In this document: piece after piece, positions 43,911 through 53,537 of the stretch
Position numbering within the stretch: position 1 is the stretch's first letter
How the letters are laid out: every line of letters begins with the position of its first letter
Assembly (NCBI RefSeq): GCF_000702205.1
Contig: NZ_JNKW01000004.1
Coordinates: 124,001 to 188,000, forward strand
Source of the DNA: Lachnospira multipara LB2003
GTDB taxonomy: Bacteria; Bacillota; Clostridia; Lachnospirales; Lachnospiraceae
Length of the DNA stretch: 64,000 nucleotides
Direction: 5' to 3'
Program-made: the position numbers and the translations under genes
The notes under the pieces: generated by a model
The model's database searches: none
Seen by the model: the letters and a program-made list of their open reading frames with translations, nothing else
Told to the model about the DNA's origin: nothing

Positions 43911-44909
43911 CTATACGCTAAACTCCTCATTAAAAAGATTCGTTGATAAATACCTAAGTCCTGTGTCTGGAAGAATTGCCACAATTGTCTTTCCTTTATT
44001 CTCATGTCTAAGAGCTAACTTTGTTGCTGCAAAAATTGCTGCTCCAGAACTAGTTCCAATTAGTATTCCATCTGACTTAGCTACTTCTCTAGCTGCCTTA
44101 TAAGCTTCAACGGTCTCAACTTCTAATTTTTCATCATAGATATCTTTGTTAAATGTCTGTGGCACTCTTTCACTTGGAATTCCCTCAAACTGATGGACAC
44201 CTGTAATTTCCTCAGGGTTTGGATTAGATTCACTAGGTAATGAATTAGGACCTGGCTGTATTGCCACAACCTTAACATTAGGGTTTTTCTCCTTTAAGAA
44301 TTTACCCGTTCCAGAAACTGTTCCACCTGTTCCCACATTAGCAACTAGTATATCAACATTTCCATCTGTATCTTCCCAAATCTCTGGTCCTGTTGTTAAT
44401 TCATGAATTTTAGGATTAGCAGGATTAGAAACCTGATCTACAAAAAAGATATTCTCTTCCTTAGATAGAACCTCTTCCCTTAAAGTCTTAATAGCAGCAA
44501 CAAAATCTCCATTAGTTTCAGCAAGAGTCTTAGCCACATGAGGCTCTTCTGACAATTTGATTGTTTCACCGCCAAAGGCTTTAATTACCTGAAATCTTTC
44601 CTTGCTTACATTGTCCTGAATATAAACTCTAAATTTATATCCCTTAGATGCAGCAATTGCTGCAAGACCAATTCCTGTATTACCACTTGTTGTTTCAACA
44701 ATAGTATATCCAGGCTTTAAAAGTCCCTTTTTTTCAGCATCTTCTACCATTGCAAGCGCTATTCTATCCTTTACACTTTGATTAGGATTAAAGTACTCAA
44801 GCTTCACCAAAATCTTAGCCTCTAAATTATGATTTTTCTCATAATTAGTTAATTCAAGTAAAGGTGTCTTTCCTACTAGCTGTTGTATCGAACTATTTAT
44901 TTTTCCCAT
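43911..44909 (-). CDS. Divergent cysteine synthase-like PLP enzyme inside the nif-like operon
   Basis: The 332-aa protein has the O-acetylserine sulfhydrylase layout: PLP lysine in [11 protein letters not shown], the substrate loop [22 protein letters not shown] and GTSSGAAIFAA. It differs from the second cysK copy at 47.3 kb: NPNQSVKD rather than [15 protein letters not shown] rather than EPTSGNT, and an insert near residue 130-150. It lies between the nifH-like and nifD-like genes with short gaps. It may use a thiol or a different acyl-amino acid. Beta-substitution as such is a safe family inference. Confidence 0.88.
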   Translation of the reverse strand: MGKINSSIQQLVGKTPLLELTNYEKNHNLEAKILVKLEYFNPNQSVKDRIALAMVEDAEKKGLLKPGYTIVETTSGNTGIGLAAIAASKGYKFRVYIQDNVSKERFQVIKAFGGETIKLSEEPHVAKTLAETNGDFVAAIKTLREEVLSKEENIFFVDQVSNPANPKIHELTTGPEIWEDTDGNVDILVANVGTGGTVSGTGKFLKEKNPNVKVVAIQPGPNSLPSESNPNPEEITGVHQFEGIPSERVPQTFNKDIYDEKLEVETVEAYKAAREVAKSDGILIGTSSGAAIFAATKLALRHENKGKTIVAILPDTGLRYLSTNLFNEEFSV

Positions 44910-44930
44910 ATTCTCCCTCCTTTAAAAGCA

Positions 44931-46141
<1,211 letters not shown>

Positions 46142-46149
<8 letters not shown>

Positions 46150-47014
46150 GAGAGAAAGTCTCCCTAACATTTAATCTTCTCTGATAAATCTGATCGCCAT
46201 ATTCTGATTTTCCAGGAACTCCAACAGCATCTGCTCTACATCTCTGACAATGTCTAAAAACATCTATATATTTAGATGCCTTAGTTCTAGCACTGTCTAT
46301 TTCCATACATGTTGGAGCTTGTAAGTTTTTTAATTCATGTTGTGGTATAAGTGGAATAATATTATAGATACTAGCGCCAGCTTCACTTACAGCTCTAGCA
46401 ATATCTTCAATGTGGTCTCCATTAATTTCTGGTACTAATACTGTATTAACCTTTACAGTAATTCCTGCACTAGAAACCTTTCTAATACCTTCTAGCTGAT
46501 TCTTTATTAGGATTTTTGCTCCTTCCTCTCCTTCTATCTTCTCTCCATGATAGATAATGTAAGCATTTAACTTACTCTCTATCTTCGGATCAATAGCATT
46601 AACTGTTACTGTTAAAGAATCAATTCCCACATCAATAACTTCATCTGCCCTTTCATTAAGTAACAAACCATTTGTGCTCATACACTTAATTAAATCAGGG
46701 AATTCCTTTTTTATTAATCTAAAAGTGTCTAGTGCCCTATCTGTGGCTAGGGTATCACCAGGTCCTGCAATACCTGCCACCTTAATGTCTGGACAAATTG
46801 CAAGGGCTTTTTTTAAGATTTCCCCACATTCATCAACTTCTAACACTTTAGATGTAACTCCTGGTCTTTGTTCCACATCATTTATTGTTCTATCGCAAAA
46901 CCTACATGCTATATTGCATCCTGGACTTACTGGAAGATGTATTCTTCCCGCATTATTTTTTTGTCCACCAAAGCAAGGATGTGAATTTTGCAAGTCTTTA
47001 TATCTATTGCTCAT
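46142..47014 (-). CDS. NifB-like radical SAM cofactor synthase
   Basis: NifB builds the [8Fe-9S-C] NifB-co core from two [4Fe-4S] clusters with SAM. The 290-aa protein has HPCFGG at residues 12-17, the radical SAM motif Cys33-X3-Cys37-X2-Cys40 (PGCNIACRFCDR), EQRPGVTS, and the NifB-specific C-terminal HCQRCRADAVG (Cys256, Cys259). This is a minimal NifB without a fused NifX; the separate nifX follows. Its presence implies that the NifDK-like pair uses a NifB-co-derived cofactor. Confidence 0.94.
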
Positions 47015-47043
47015 ATGCCACCATCTTCCTAAATACTAGATAC

Positions 47044-47125
47044 AAAAAGACCAGAGTCTTGCTATTTAATCATCTCTACTAAACTAATATTAGTAGTCAT
47101 AAATAAATGCAAACCTCTGGTCTTT
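47044..47125 (-). terminator. Terminator-like hairpin between yezD and the nifB-like gene
   Basis: AAAGACCAGAG pairs with CTCTGGTCTTT, followed on the minus strand by a T tract, 30 nt before the nifB-like start. The long loop has its own small stem (ACTACTAAT/ATTAGTTTAGT). It may end the cysK-yezD transcript or serve as an attenuator for the nitrogenase-like operon. Confidence 0.65.
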
Positions 47126-47144
47126 CCAGTCAGTTTTTTTCATT

Positions 47145-47294
47145 TTATAATCTTATTTTTTCATTCTTATCAACTTGAATGACCTTTCCATCTTGGATTA
47201 TTAATGTTATGTTTCCATATTTTATTTCTCCAACTAGCCTTTTTATAAGCTCAGTTAATTCAAGTTCTCTATAACTAGTTAATTCTGTTCCCAT
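47145..47294 (-). CDS. yezD: YezD-like small protein (DUF2292), 49 aa
   Basis: The short frame reads MGTELTSYRELELTELIKR then IKYGNITLIIQDGKVIQVD, ending NEKIRL. This is the DUF2292 pattern (G-x-I/V-T-L-x-I-Q-D-G-K-V-I-Q-x-x-x-x-E-K-I-R-L) of B. subtilis YezD, a tiny protein of unknown function often found with cysteine and sulfur genes. AGGTGAT lies before the ATG at 47294. It follows cysK by 30 nt and is too short for usual gene calling. Confidence 0.85.
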   Translation of the reverse strand: MGTELTSYRELELTELIKRLVGEIKYGNITLIIQDGKVIQVDKNEKIRL

Positions 47295-47324
47295 ACCATC
47301 ACCTCACTTATAAAGTCTACAATA

Positions 47325-48260
47325 CTAGTCGTTAAAAAGAGATGTTGAGAGGTATCTATCTCCAGAATCTGGAAGTAATGCTACAATTACTTTGCCTTCA
47401 TTTTCAGGTCTCTTAGCAAGAATTTCTGCTGCCTTAAGTGCTGCTCCTGAAGATATTCCAACTAATATGCCTTCAGATGTAGCAAAAGCTCTGCCTTCTG
47501 CAAAAGCATCTTCATTCTCAATAGTAATAATTTCATCATAAACATTAGTATCAAGTACATCTGGTACAAATCCAGCACCTATACCCTGAATCTTATGTGC
47601 ACCTGGAGTACCTGTTGAAAGAACTGCACTAGTTGCTGGTTCTACAGCAACAACCTTAACATTAGGATTTTGCTCCTTTAAATACTGTCCAACACCTGTA
47701 ATTGTTCCACCAGTTCCAACGCCAGCTACAAAAATGTCAACCTTACCATCTGTCTGTTCCCAGATTTCTGGACCTGTTGTTTCTTTATGTACCTTAGGAT
47801 TAGCTGGATTTACAAACTGTCCAAGAATAACTGAACCTTCTATTTCCTTATTAAGTTCTTCAGCCTTAGCAATAGCTCCCTTCATTCCCTTAGCACCTTC
47901 TGTAAGTACAAGTTCTGCACCATAAGCCTTTAATAAATTTCTTCTTTCAACACTCATAGTTTCAGGTAATGTTAAGATAGCCTTATAGCCCTTAGCTGTT
48001 GCCACTGCTGCAAGACCAATACCAGTATTACCACTTGTAGGTTCAATAATTGTAGCACCCTTAGATAACTTTCCACTTTTTTCGGCATCCTCAATCATTG
48101 CAAGGGCAATTCTGTCCTTTACTGATCCTGCTGGATTTAAATACTCCAATTTAGCAAGTACAGTTGCTTTTGTAATTTCTCTCTTTTTTGAATAACCATT
48201 TAACTTAAGTAATGGTGTATTTCCAATTAATTCAAGTGCGCTTTCTTTAATTTTGCTCAT
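47325..48260 (-). CDS. cysK: Cysteine synthase (O-acetylserine sulfhydrylase)
   Basis: CysK makes cysteine from O-acetylserine and sulfide. The 311-aa protein has [14 protein letters not shown] (PLP lysine), [32 protein letters not shown] and [12 protein letters not shown]. Its sequence is the standard form, unlike the second copy inside the nif-like operon. AGGAGGAATT precedes the start. It heads the cysK-yezD pair. Confidence 0.95.
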   Translation of the reverse strand: MSKIKESALELIGNTPLLKLNGYSKKREITKATVLAKLEYLNPAGSVKDRIALAMIEDAEKSGKLSKGATIIEPTSGNTGIGLAAVATAKGYKAILTLPETMSVERRNLLKAYGAELVLTEGAKGMKGAIAKAEELNKEIEGSVILGQFVNPANPKVHKETTGPEIWEQTDGKVDIFVAGVGTGGTITGVGQYLKEQNPNVKVVAVEPATSAVLSTGTPGAHKIQGIGAGFVPDVLDTNVYDEIITIENEDAFAEGRAFATSEGILVGISSGAALKAAEILAKRPENEGKVIVALLPDSGDRYLSTSLFND

Positions 48261-48374
48261 AATCTAATTCCTCCTTACTATCCTCTTTGGGATTAACTAT
48301 ATGCTAGCACAAGCTATTCCTTCTGAAAATTTGAGAGAAATAATCATTGGTGATAGGTTTTGTTTATCGCAATA

Positions 48375-48412
48375 AAAAAGACCCTCCTTACTGCTTGTCC
48401 AGTAAAGAGGGT
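48375..48412 (-). terminator. Terminator after the symporter gene
   Basis: ACCCTCCTTACTG pairs with CAGTAAAGAGGGT (one mismatch) and is followed by TTTTTT on the minus strand, between the symporter stop codon and cysK. Confidence 0.8.
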
Positions 48413-48441
48413 ACACATAATTCTTACCTCTGGTCTTATAT

Positions 48442-49677
48442 TTAAGCACTTGCTTTCATTTTTCTTTCATTCTTACGTTTTTCAATTGCTGATACAATTA
48501 CTGCACATGATGCATCACCAGTAATATTAACTGTTGTTCTACCCATATCAAAGATTCTATCAACACCAGCTACTAGAGCAATACCTTCAACAGGAAGACC
48601 TACTGCCTGTAATACCATTGCAAGCATTACCATTCCAGCACCAGGAACACCTGCTGTTCCAATAGATGCAAGAGTTGCTGTAAGAACAATTGTAAGCATC
48701 TGTGGAAAAGTTAAATTAATTCCGTAACATGATGCAATAAAGATTGAGCACACACCCTGATAAATTGCTGTTCCATCCATATTAATTGTTGCACCAAGTG
48801 GAAGGATAAATGATGATATATCCTTATCTGCACCAAGCTTCTCTGTACATTCCATGTTAATTGGTAATGTACCAACTGATGAAGCTGATGAGAATGAGAA
48901 CATAATTGCAGGCATCATTTCCTTAAAGAACTTAATTGGTGAAATCTTAGCAAGAGTTGATACTGTTGCTGAATAAACAACAAGCATATGAATTAAGTAT
49001 GCTAAATATGCTACAAGTAATACCTTAGCAAGGGAACCAAGAACAGCAGGGCCATTCTCTGCCACTACAGGACAAAGCAAGCAAAATACACCAATAGGTG
49101 AGAGACTAATAATCATCTCCATTGCCTTTAGGAATATGTCATTAAGTGTTTCAACAAGCTTAAAATCCTTAGCTTTCTCAGAATCATTATTTACAAGTAA
49201 TAGTGCAAAGCCAATTATTAATGATGCCACAATAATCTGAAGCATATTAGCTTCTGCAAAAGGTGTTATAAAGTTAGATGGAAAAATTCCAACTAAAGTA
49301 TCCATAAAACTTACTGATGATGAAGCTTCATAAGTTAAATCTGTAGTTTCAACTATAGTGAATATACCCTTAAAAAGGTTTGCAAAAACTAAACCAATTG
49401 TTATAGCAAAAGCTGTTGTACACATATAATATAAAACAGTCTTAATGCCAATAGAACCAACCTTCTTAATATCTTTCATTGAAAGTACACCACTCATAAT
49501 TGAGAAAAATACTAAAGGTCCAACAACCCACTTAACTAAATTAAGAAAGATAGTACCGAAGGGTTTAATATAACTTACTGCAATCTCTGGCTTAGCTGTA
49601 AAAGCTATACCTGCAATAATTCCTAAAACCAAGGCAATAAAAATCTTGGCTGATAATGTTAATTTTTTCTTTTTCAT
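48442..49677 (-). CDS. Dicarboxylate/amino acid:cation symporter (DAACS family)
   Basis: The 411-aa protein has about eight membrane segments plus two re-entrant hairpins. The substrate site shows the serine-rich hairpin FSFSSASSVGTLPINMECTEKLG and the Na+ motif LGATINMDGTAIYQGV. The family carries glutamate, dicarboxylates, serine/threonine or cystine (TcyP). Nearness to cysK suggests cystine, but this is not shown by sequence. The start MKKKKLTLS at 49677 has GAGG upstream; the longer frame lacks a site. Confidence 0.9.
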   Translation of the reverse strand: MKKKKLTLSAKIFIALVLGIIAGIAFTAKPEIAVSYIKPFGTIFLNLVKWVVGPLVFFSIMSGVLSMKDIKKVGSIGIKTVLYYMCTTAFAITIGLVFANLFKGIFTIVETTDLTYEASSSVSFMDTLVGIFPSNFITPFAEANMLQIIVASLIIGFALLLVNNDSEKAKDFKLVETLNDIFLKAMEMIISLSPIGVFCLLCPVVAENGPAVLGSLAKVLLVAYLAYLIHMLVVYSATVSTLAKISPIKFFKEMMPAIMFSFSSASSVGTLPINMECTEKLGADKDISSFILPLGATINMDGTAIYQGVCSIFIASCYGINLTFPQMLTIVLTATLASIGTAGVPGAGMVMLAMVLQAVGLPVEGIALVAGVDRIFDMGRTTVNITGDASCAVIVSAIEKRKNERKMKASA

Positions 49678-49815
49678 AAAACAATTTCCTCTCAAATGTG
49701 TTTTTCCGTTTGATATATTAACAAAACCATACCATTTAGGCAATATTTTTAAAGCGATTTCAAAAATACTTTATAAAATTAAGTACATCGCATATAATAA
49801 AAGATATATTTATAG

Positions 49816-50313
49816 TTCTCTGAAGCAACGCTTTACTACAATGGCTATATTTATTGGTTGGAGGCTCAAACAGATGATATTGAATCTGTTTTCTTCATTG
49901 ATAGATGGAAAGCTCAGAATGAAGATAATAAATATTATCATTCTATATTAAACAATGATGGAACTCTTTCCTATGACCGAGTTTTGGAAATACATGGTAA
50001 CAATTTAGATTTAATCAAAAAACAGTTTCTTGAAGCTACTCCCTTCGAGGGAAAAACATTCTGGCAAGTTGAAAAAGAGATTGCCTGGCTAGACGAAAGC
50101 ACTCCAATTTAGAACAAGTGTGGTAAGGATCCGCAAGTACAATGTGCTGGTATGATTACATTCAAAAATGGTAAAATATATTCATATGATAATAGTAGCG
50201 GTCATTTTAGGCCTAACTCAAAATCATTACCTAAGGTAAAAGCAGCACTTGATAAATTATATAAAGAAAATCCGAATCTTTTTGATAAAGATTCCGAATG
50301 GAGGAAGAAGTAA
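49816..50313 (+). pseudogene. C-terminal remnant of a polymorphic-toxin-type protein
   Basis: One open frame runs from 49816 (after TAG) without any ATG start, is stopped by an in-frame TAG at 50110-50112, and continues to TAA at 50311. Conceptual translation contains TLYYNGYIYWLEAQTDD, then after the stop CAGMITFKNGKIYSYDNSSGHFRP, a tail typical of toxin C-terminal domains (the G-x-I-x-F-x-N-G-K-I...SGHxRP pattern). The N-terminal delivery part is missing. Its stop overlaps the next start as TAATG, the usual toxin-immunity coupling. Function is lost unless the TAG is read through. Confidence 0.6.
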
Positions 50314-50890
50314 TGGATAACAAAGAACATATTCAGGCAGAAACCAATTATATATTCAACTATGATTTTAACGATAATGATATTCCAGAAGAAGTTGAAG
50401 AAGAATACTACGATAGAGCTTCTGCTTTATTAGATGAGTATTCATGGAATGATATATTTAACTGCTGGTTCGATTATGTCAAGACTCGCTCGCGAGTCTT
50501 GCACGCCGGATTCGGGTCTGCTTCAGCAGACAAATTCCTGTCCGAATCCGTGCGCATCCTCGCGGAGCGTTTAACTCAGTCGGAGCTTGTACTCCGACTG
50601 AGTTAAACGCAAACTGCAACACCCCTGAAGAAGTCATTAACTGGGCCAACCTCTTCTATTGGTATGGCGGCTTCGAAAAACCAATCTCTGACCCATATGA
50701 ATTCTTGGGATATTTATACTTCAAAGTGGATGTTGCTAAATATGTCGATGAGGCACAAACAGTATTTGATGGTATTGCAATAGGTATACTTGGAAAAATT
50801 GGAAAAGTAAGTCTCATTGATAACCCCAATTACGCACCTGAAAATGACCCTGAAATAATAGCAGCAGTTGAACGATGGAAAAATCGTTAA
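50313..50890 (+). pseudogene. Putative immunity gene interrupted by a palindromic insertion
   Basis: The 5' part (ATG at 50313, GGAGGAAG upstream) encodes MDNKEHIQAETNYIFN and so on to FNCWFDYVK; after 50610 the second part resumes in another frame as NCNTPEEVINWANLFYWYGG and ends ERWKNR at 50890. Removing about 128 nt (50483-50610) restores one frame of about 150 aa, acidic and without membrane segments. Position right after a toxin tail suggests an immunity protein. I do not recognise its family. In its present form it gives a truncated product of about 97 aa. Confidence 0.65.
50483..50610. mobile_element. 128-nt palindromic insertion element
   Basis: The segment is a chain of perfect or near-perfect inverted repeats: GACTCGC/GCGAGTC at 50483-50498; CGGATTCGG/CCGAATCCG with an inner TCTGC/GCAGA at 50507-50549; and GCGTTTAACTCAGTCGGAG/CTCCGACTGAGTTAAACGC at 50567-50610. 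It carries no coding frame of its own. Its GC content is higher than the host gene. The last hairpin recurs at 19388-19419. It resembles a REP/MITE-like non-autonomous element. Confidence 0.7.
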
Positions 50891-50902
50891 TGTTAACTTA
50901 GG

Positions 50903-51436
50903 CTATTGCTTTATTAAATACTTAACCGGAACTTCCTTAGTAAGCCATACACCATTCTTAGATAAGAAAAACTTATATCCTTCTCTATGCATCTCTCCTG
51001 CCTTAACAATATACAATACCGGATTGCCATGGCGTTGACCTACTTTTACAGCAGTGTCCACATCTTTTGACAAGTGTACATATAATCTGCTTTTAGGAAT
51101 CAGTCCTTGCGCATCAATAGAATTAACATACTTCTCACCAGTACCATGCCATAATTCTTCCGGCGGTTCAGTTTCTTCAAGCTCTACATCAACCGGGATT
51201 GAATGTCCCTGGTTAGCTCTTATTAGTGTCTTATCATCATTGAATGAATATCTCTGTTTATTATCAGTCCTAACAATCTCTTCCAAGATATCCATGCTAA
51301 ATTCATGAGTCTTTGCTATTCCTGCAATTAATTCATCGACATTAGCCCAGCCATGTTCATCTAAGCTGATGCCTATTGTCTCTGGTTTATGCCTAAGGAT
51401 AAGACTCATGTATTTGCTCGTATCATTTAAACTCAT
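50903..51436 (-). CDS. kptA: RNA 2'-phosphotransferase, KptA/Tpt1 family
   Basis: KptA moves an internal RNA 2'-phosphate to NAD+. The 177-aa protein has [30 protein letters not shown] (the L-R-H motif), [35 protein letters not shown], and YVHLSKD, the catalytic Arg-His-Arg-Arg family features. Bacteria lack the fungal tRNA-splicing substrate, so its role here is open; RNA or ADP-ribosylation repair is possible. It lies in an accessory stretch and its 3' end is duplicated at 52.5 kb. Confidence 0.93.
   Translation of the reverse strand: MSLNDTSKYMSLILRHKPETIGISLDEHGWANVDELIAGIAKTHEFSMDILEEIVRTDNKQRYSFNDDKTLIRANQGHSIPVDVELEETEPPEELWHGTGEKYVNSIDAQGLIPKSRLYVHLSKDVDTAVKVGQRHGNPVLYIVKAGEMHREGYKFFLSKNGVWLTKEVPVKYLIKQ
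50904..50925. repeat. 22-nt direct repeat, copy 1
   Basis: The sequence at the 3' end of kptA (codons for YLIK and the stop) recurs exactly at 52532-52553. The two copies bracket kptA and the HTH gene. Confidence 0.7.
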
Positions 51437-51482
51437 ATATTATCCCTTCCTAAAATGTTGGTTGTTTTCGTTAAACAGTTTA

Positions 51483-52076
51483 TTAAAATAAAAACTCTAA
51501 AATCAGTAATATTCCACCGCAAACCACTGCAGCGATAACAGCTGACAGTATCGGCGCTAAAACTTTTTGATAAGGACGTTTTGCTTCTTCTCTAATCTGG
51601 TCATCTTTAGAAAGCGTCTCTCCATTTGTAAAGGCAACAATCTCCTTATAAGTTTGTACATTATACTTCTTGTTGTACTTTTCAATTCTAATGGCAAAAT
51701 ACATTGCGCAAGCAAACATCAATACAGATGGTATGAAAAACCAAAATCCGGTTGTGTATGCCAATACTGGCATAGAGATAAGAAGTGCCACTATAGAAAT
51801 CAGCATTCCTATCGCATAGGTGTGCATCTTATTAATGTCTGCCTGCGTTTGTTCTGTGATGATTCTTTCCATCTTTTCAACATCTCCTTTTAATAGTTGG
51901 TCTACGGAGACATTAAAGATTTCACTTAGAAGCAATACGCTCTGAATATCCGGATAGCTTTTGTCATTCTCCCAATTTGAAATTGTCTGCCTTGAAACAA
52001 ATAACTTTTCAGCCAATTCATCCTGGTTAATATTTTGTGCTTTCCTTAATTCTTTGATTCTGTTCCCAAATTCCAT
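51483..52076 (-). CDS. XRE-family regulator with three membrane segments
   Basis: The 197-aa protein has an N-terminal Cro/CI helix-turn-helix (RIKELRKAQNINQDELAEKLFVSRQTISNWENDKSYPDIQ, residues 5-45), a linker, and hydrophobic segments at about 88-110, 111-128 and 175-196. Such HTH-membrane proteins are common in Firmicutes and may sense membrane stress or a partner. Its position between kptA and GNAT genes gives no clear target. Confidence 0.88.
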   Translation of the reverse strand: MEFGNRIKELRKAQNINQDELAEKLFVSRQTISNWENDKSYPDIQSVLLLSEIFNVSVDQLLKGDVEKMERIITEQTQADINKMHTYAIGMLISIVALLISMPVLAYTTGFWFFIPSVLMFACAMYFAIRIEKYNKKYNVQTYKEIVAFTNGETLSKDDQIREEAKRPYQKVLAPILSAVIAAVVCGGILLILEFLF

Positions 52077-52436
52077 TCTTATGTCTCTCCTTCCACCTCA
52101 CAATACCGAGATATTGATTTCGTTGCCATCAAAAGGCTTTGACATTTACACTTTTTAGCAATGTCAAAATCTTTTTACATGCCGCAAAATAGGCATTTCT
52201 ACGCACTTTTATAATCTTACCATATTACGAATGCTAAAAAAATAAGGTACTGGCCGGATTACCCAAATCAAGGAAAAAGTCTGGAAAAAGATTAGATTTC
52301 CGGTTTTGGGAAAGTTCAATAAATTTACAACTAATCTAAACCTCACAAAAAGCTGTCAAAAAGGCAACAAATTCTTGCCTTTTCAGGGTTTTATAAAACT
52401 AAAATTGCCTATATACGTAAAATAAGGGCGAAAAAG
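52077..52436. other. Intergenic stretch, no gene seen
   Basis: This 360-bp stretch lies upstream of the HTH gene. It holds a hairpin at about 52358-52382 (AAAAGGCAA/TTGCCTTTT) with T on both sides and no convincing open frame. The palindrome-rich part nearest the HTH gene (52130-52200) may contain its operator; I could not define one. Confidence 0.4.
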
Positions 52437-52553
52437 ATGAAAAACACAGAGGAAATTTCAAGATTAATTGCCCTACAGGAGATTTTTTTCTTCATATGGG
52501 CATTGGATATTCTCCTTTGCCCATTTTTCATTATTGCTTTATTAAATACTTAA
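52437..52553 (+). CDS. Possible 38-aa hydrophobic peptide
   Basis: A short plus-strand frame begins MKNTEEISRLIALQE and continues IFFFIWALDILLCPFFII to ALLNT, a charged head and one membrane helix. AAGGG lies eight bases before the ATG. Its 3' end coincides with the 22-nt repeat and a hairpin (ATGGGCA/TGCCCAT, 52496-52526) lies within it, so it may be chance. Type I toxin-like peptides have this look, but no antisense RNA can be shown. Confidence 0.2.
   Translation: MKNTEEISRLIALQEIFFFIWALDILLCPFFIIALLNT
52532..52553. repeat. 22-nt direct repeat, copy 2
   Basis: This is an exact second copy of the 3' end of kptA, 1,628 bp from the first. It lies 14 nt beyond the stop codon of the first GNAT gene. 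Confidence 0.7.
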
Positions 52554-52566
52554 TTACAGATATTCC

Positions 52567-52971
52567 TTATGTCCATAAAGATGTTATAAACATTGGCGAT
52601 GCATCATTACTCTTTTCAAAACCACAATTCTGGTAAAAATGCATTTCATTATCATAAGCAATTACAGCTATTCTAAGATAATCCTGATACTTATCTTTAA
52701 TCTTATTGATTAGTGTTCTGCCAATCATCTGATTGTGATATTCTGGATTAACTAACAAATAATGGACATATGCATTCATTATTCCATCATCCATGGCGCA
52801 AACCATTCCGACTAATTTGTCCCCATCGTAGGCAGAAAAAACTGTGTTGAAATTTTTCATTGCAACGCATAGTTTTTCCGGATAATGACCTGAAGACCAT
52901 TCAACTGACAAAAATAAGTCTTCTAATTCATTTTTATTAAAATCATGTTTATCTGTATATTTGATATCCAA
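52567..52971 (-). CDS. GNAT-family N-acetyltransferase (134 aa)
   Basis: The protein has the GNAT core: VFSAYDGDKLVGMVCAMDDGIMNAYVHYLLVNPEYHNQMIGRTLINKI (acetyl-CoA loop Q-x-x-G-R) and IAVIAYDNEMHFYQNCGFEKS. It begins with TTG with AGGAGG seven bases upstream. It is 9 nt after a second GNAT gene. The substrate is unknown. Confidence 0.88.
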   Translation of the reverse strand: MDIKYTDKHDFNKNELEDLFLSVEWSSGHYPEKLCVAMKNFNTVFSAYDGDKLVGMVCAMDDGIMNAYVHYLLVNPEYHNQMIGRTLINKIKDKYQDYLRIAVIAYDNEMHFYQNCGFEKSNDASPMFITSLWT

Positions 52972-52980
52972 CGCAACCTC

Positions 52981-53436
52981 CTAAATTAATTCCATTTCTG
53001 ATTCCATTTTAACAAAGCCATATTTCTCATATAAAGGTCGCCCCATATCTGTTGCCTCTAATGATATCTGTTTAACTCCACGTTCTTTTGAAACATTAAC
53101 AAGCATATCTAATGTCTTGTGCGCGATTCCTTGTCGTCTATAGTTCGGATCTGTATACATATTCATAATGTAAGCTTTCTTGCCACTGGGATTATGATAA
53201 GTCGGCATAACATTATAAAAGCTAACACCGCCAGCCCCTATAAATTTACCATCATCCATTACGAGAATCGCGAAATGGGTACCATCAGCCAATGCCTTTT
53301 TATAATAATTGTAAGATTCTTTTTCTACCTCTGTCATATCAACAGAATCATCTAACTTATTTGCCGCTCTTAAAACTTTAACACGGGACGCCGTCAATAA
53401 ATCAATATCATCCAAAGTTGCCACTCTATATTCCAT
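52981..53436 (-). CDS. GNAT-family N-acetyltransferase (151 aa)
   Basis: The sequence runs MEYRVATLDDIDLLTASRVKVL, then GGVSFYNVMPTYHNPSGKKAYIMNMYTDPNYRRQGIAHKTLDMLV (acetyl-CoA loop RRQGIA) and LEATDMGRPLYEKYGFVKMESEM. AGGAG precedes the start. It forms a pair with the 134-aa gene. The N-terminal pattern is common in small-molecule acetyltransferases; the acceptor is unknown. Confidence 0.9.
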   Translation of the reverse strand: MEYRVATLDDIDLLTASRVKVLRAANKLDDSVDMTEVEKESYNYYKKALADGTHFAILVMDDGKFIGAGGVSFYNVMPTYHNPSGKKAYIMNMYTDPNYRRQGIAHKTLDMLVNVSKERGVKQISLEATDMGRPLYEKYGFVKMESEMELI

Positions 53437-53537
53437 GTTTTTTCACTCCTATGATTGTTTTTATACCATACGAAAATATTTCAAAGCATACCTAAATTGT
53501 ATAATCCGGACCTGAAAGCATATGGCATTTTTTTCAT

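Noticed and set aside
48261-48374. A CymR or other cysteine-regulator operator in the cysK leader
   Set aside because: The stretch around 48335-48365 has AT-rich partial symmetry, but no match I could support to a known consensus.
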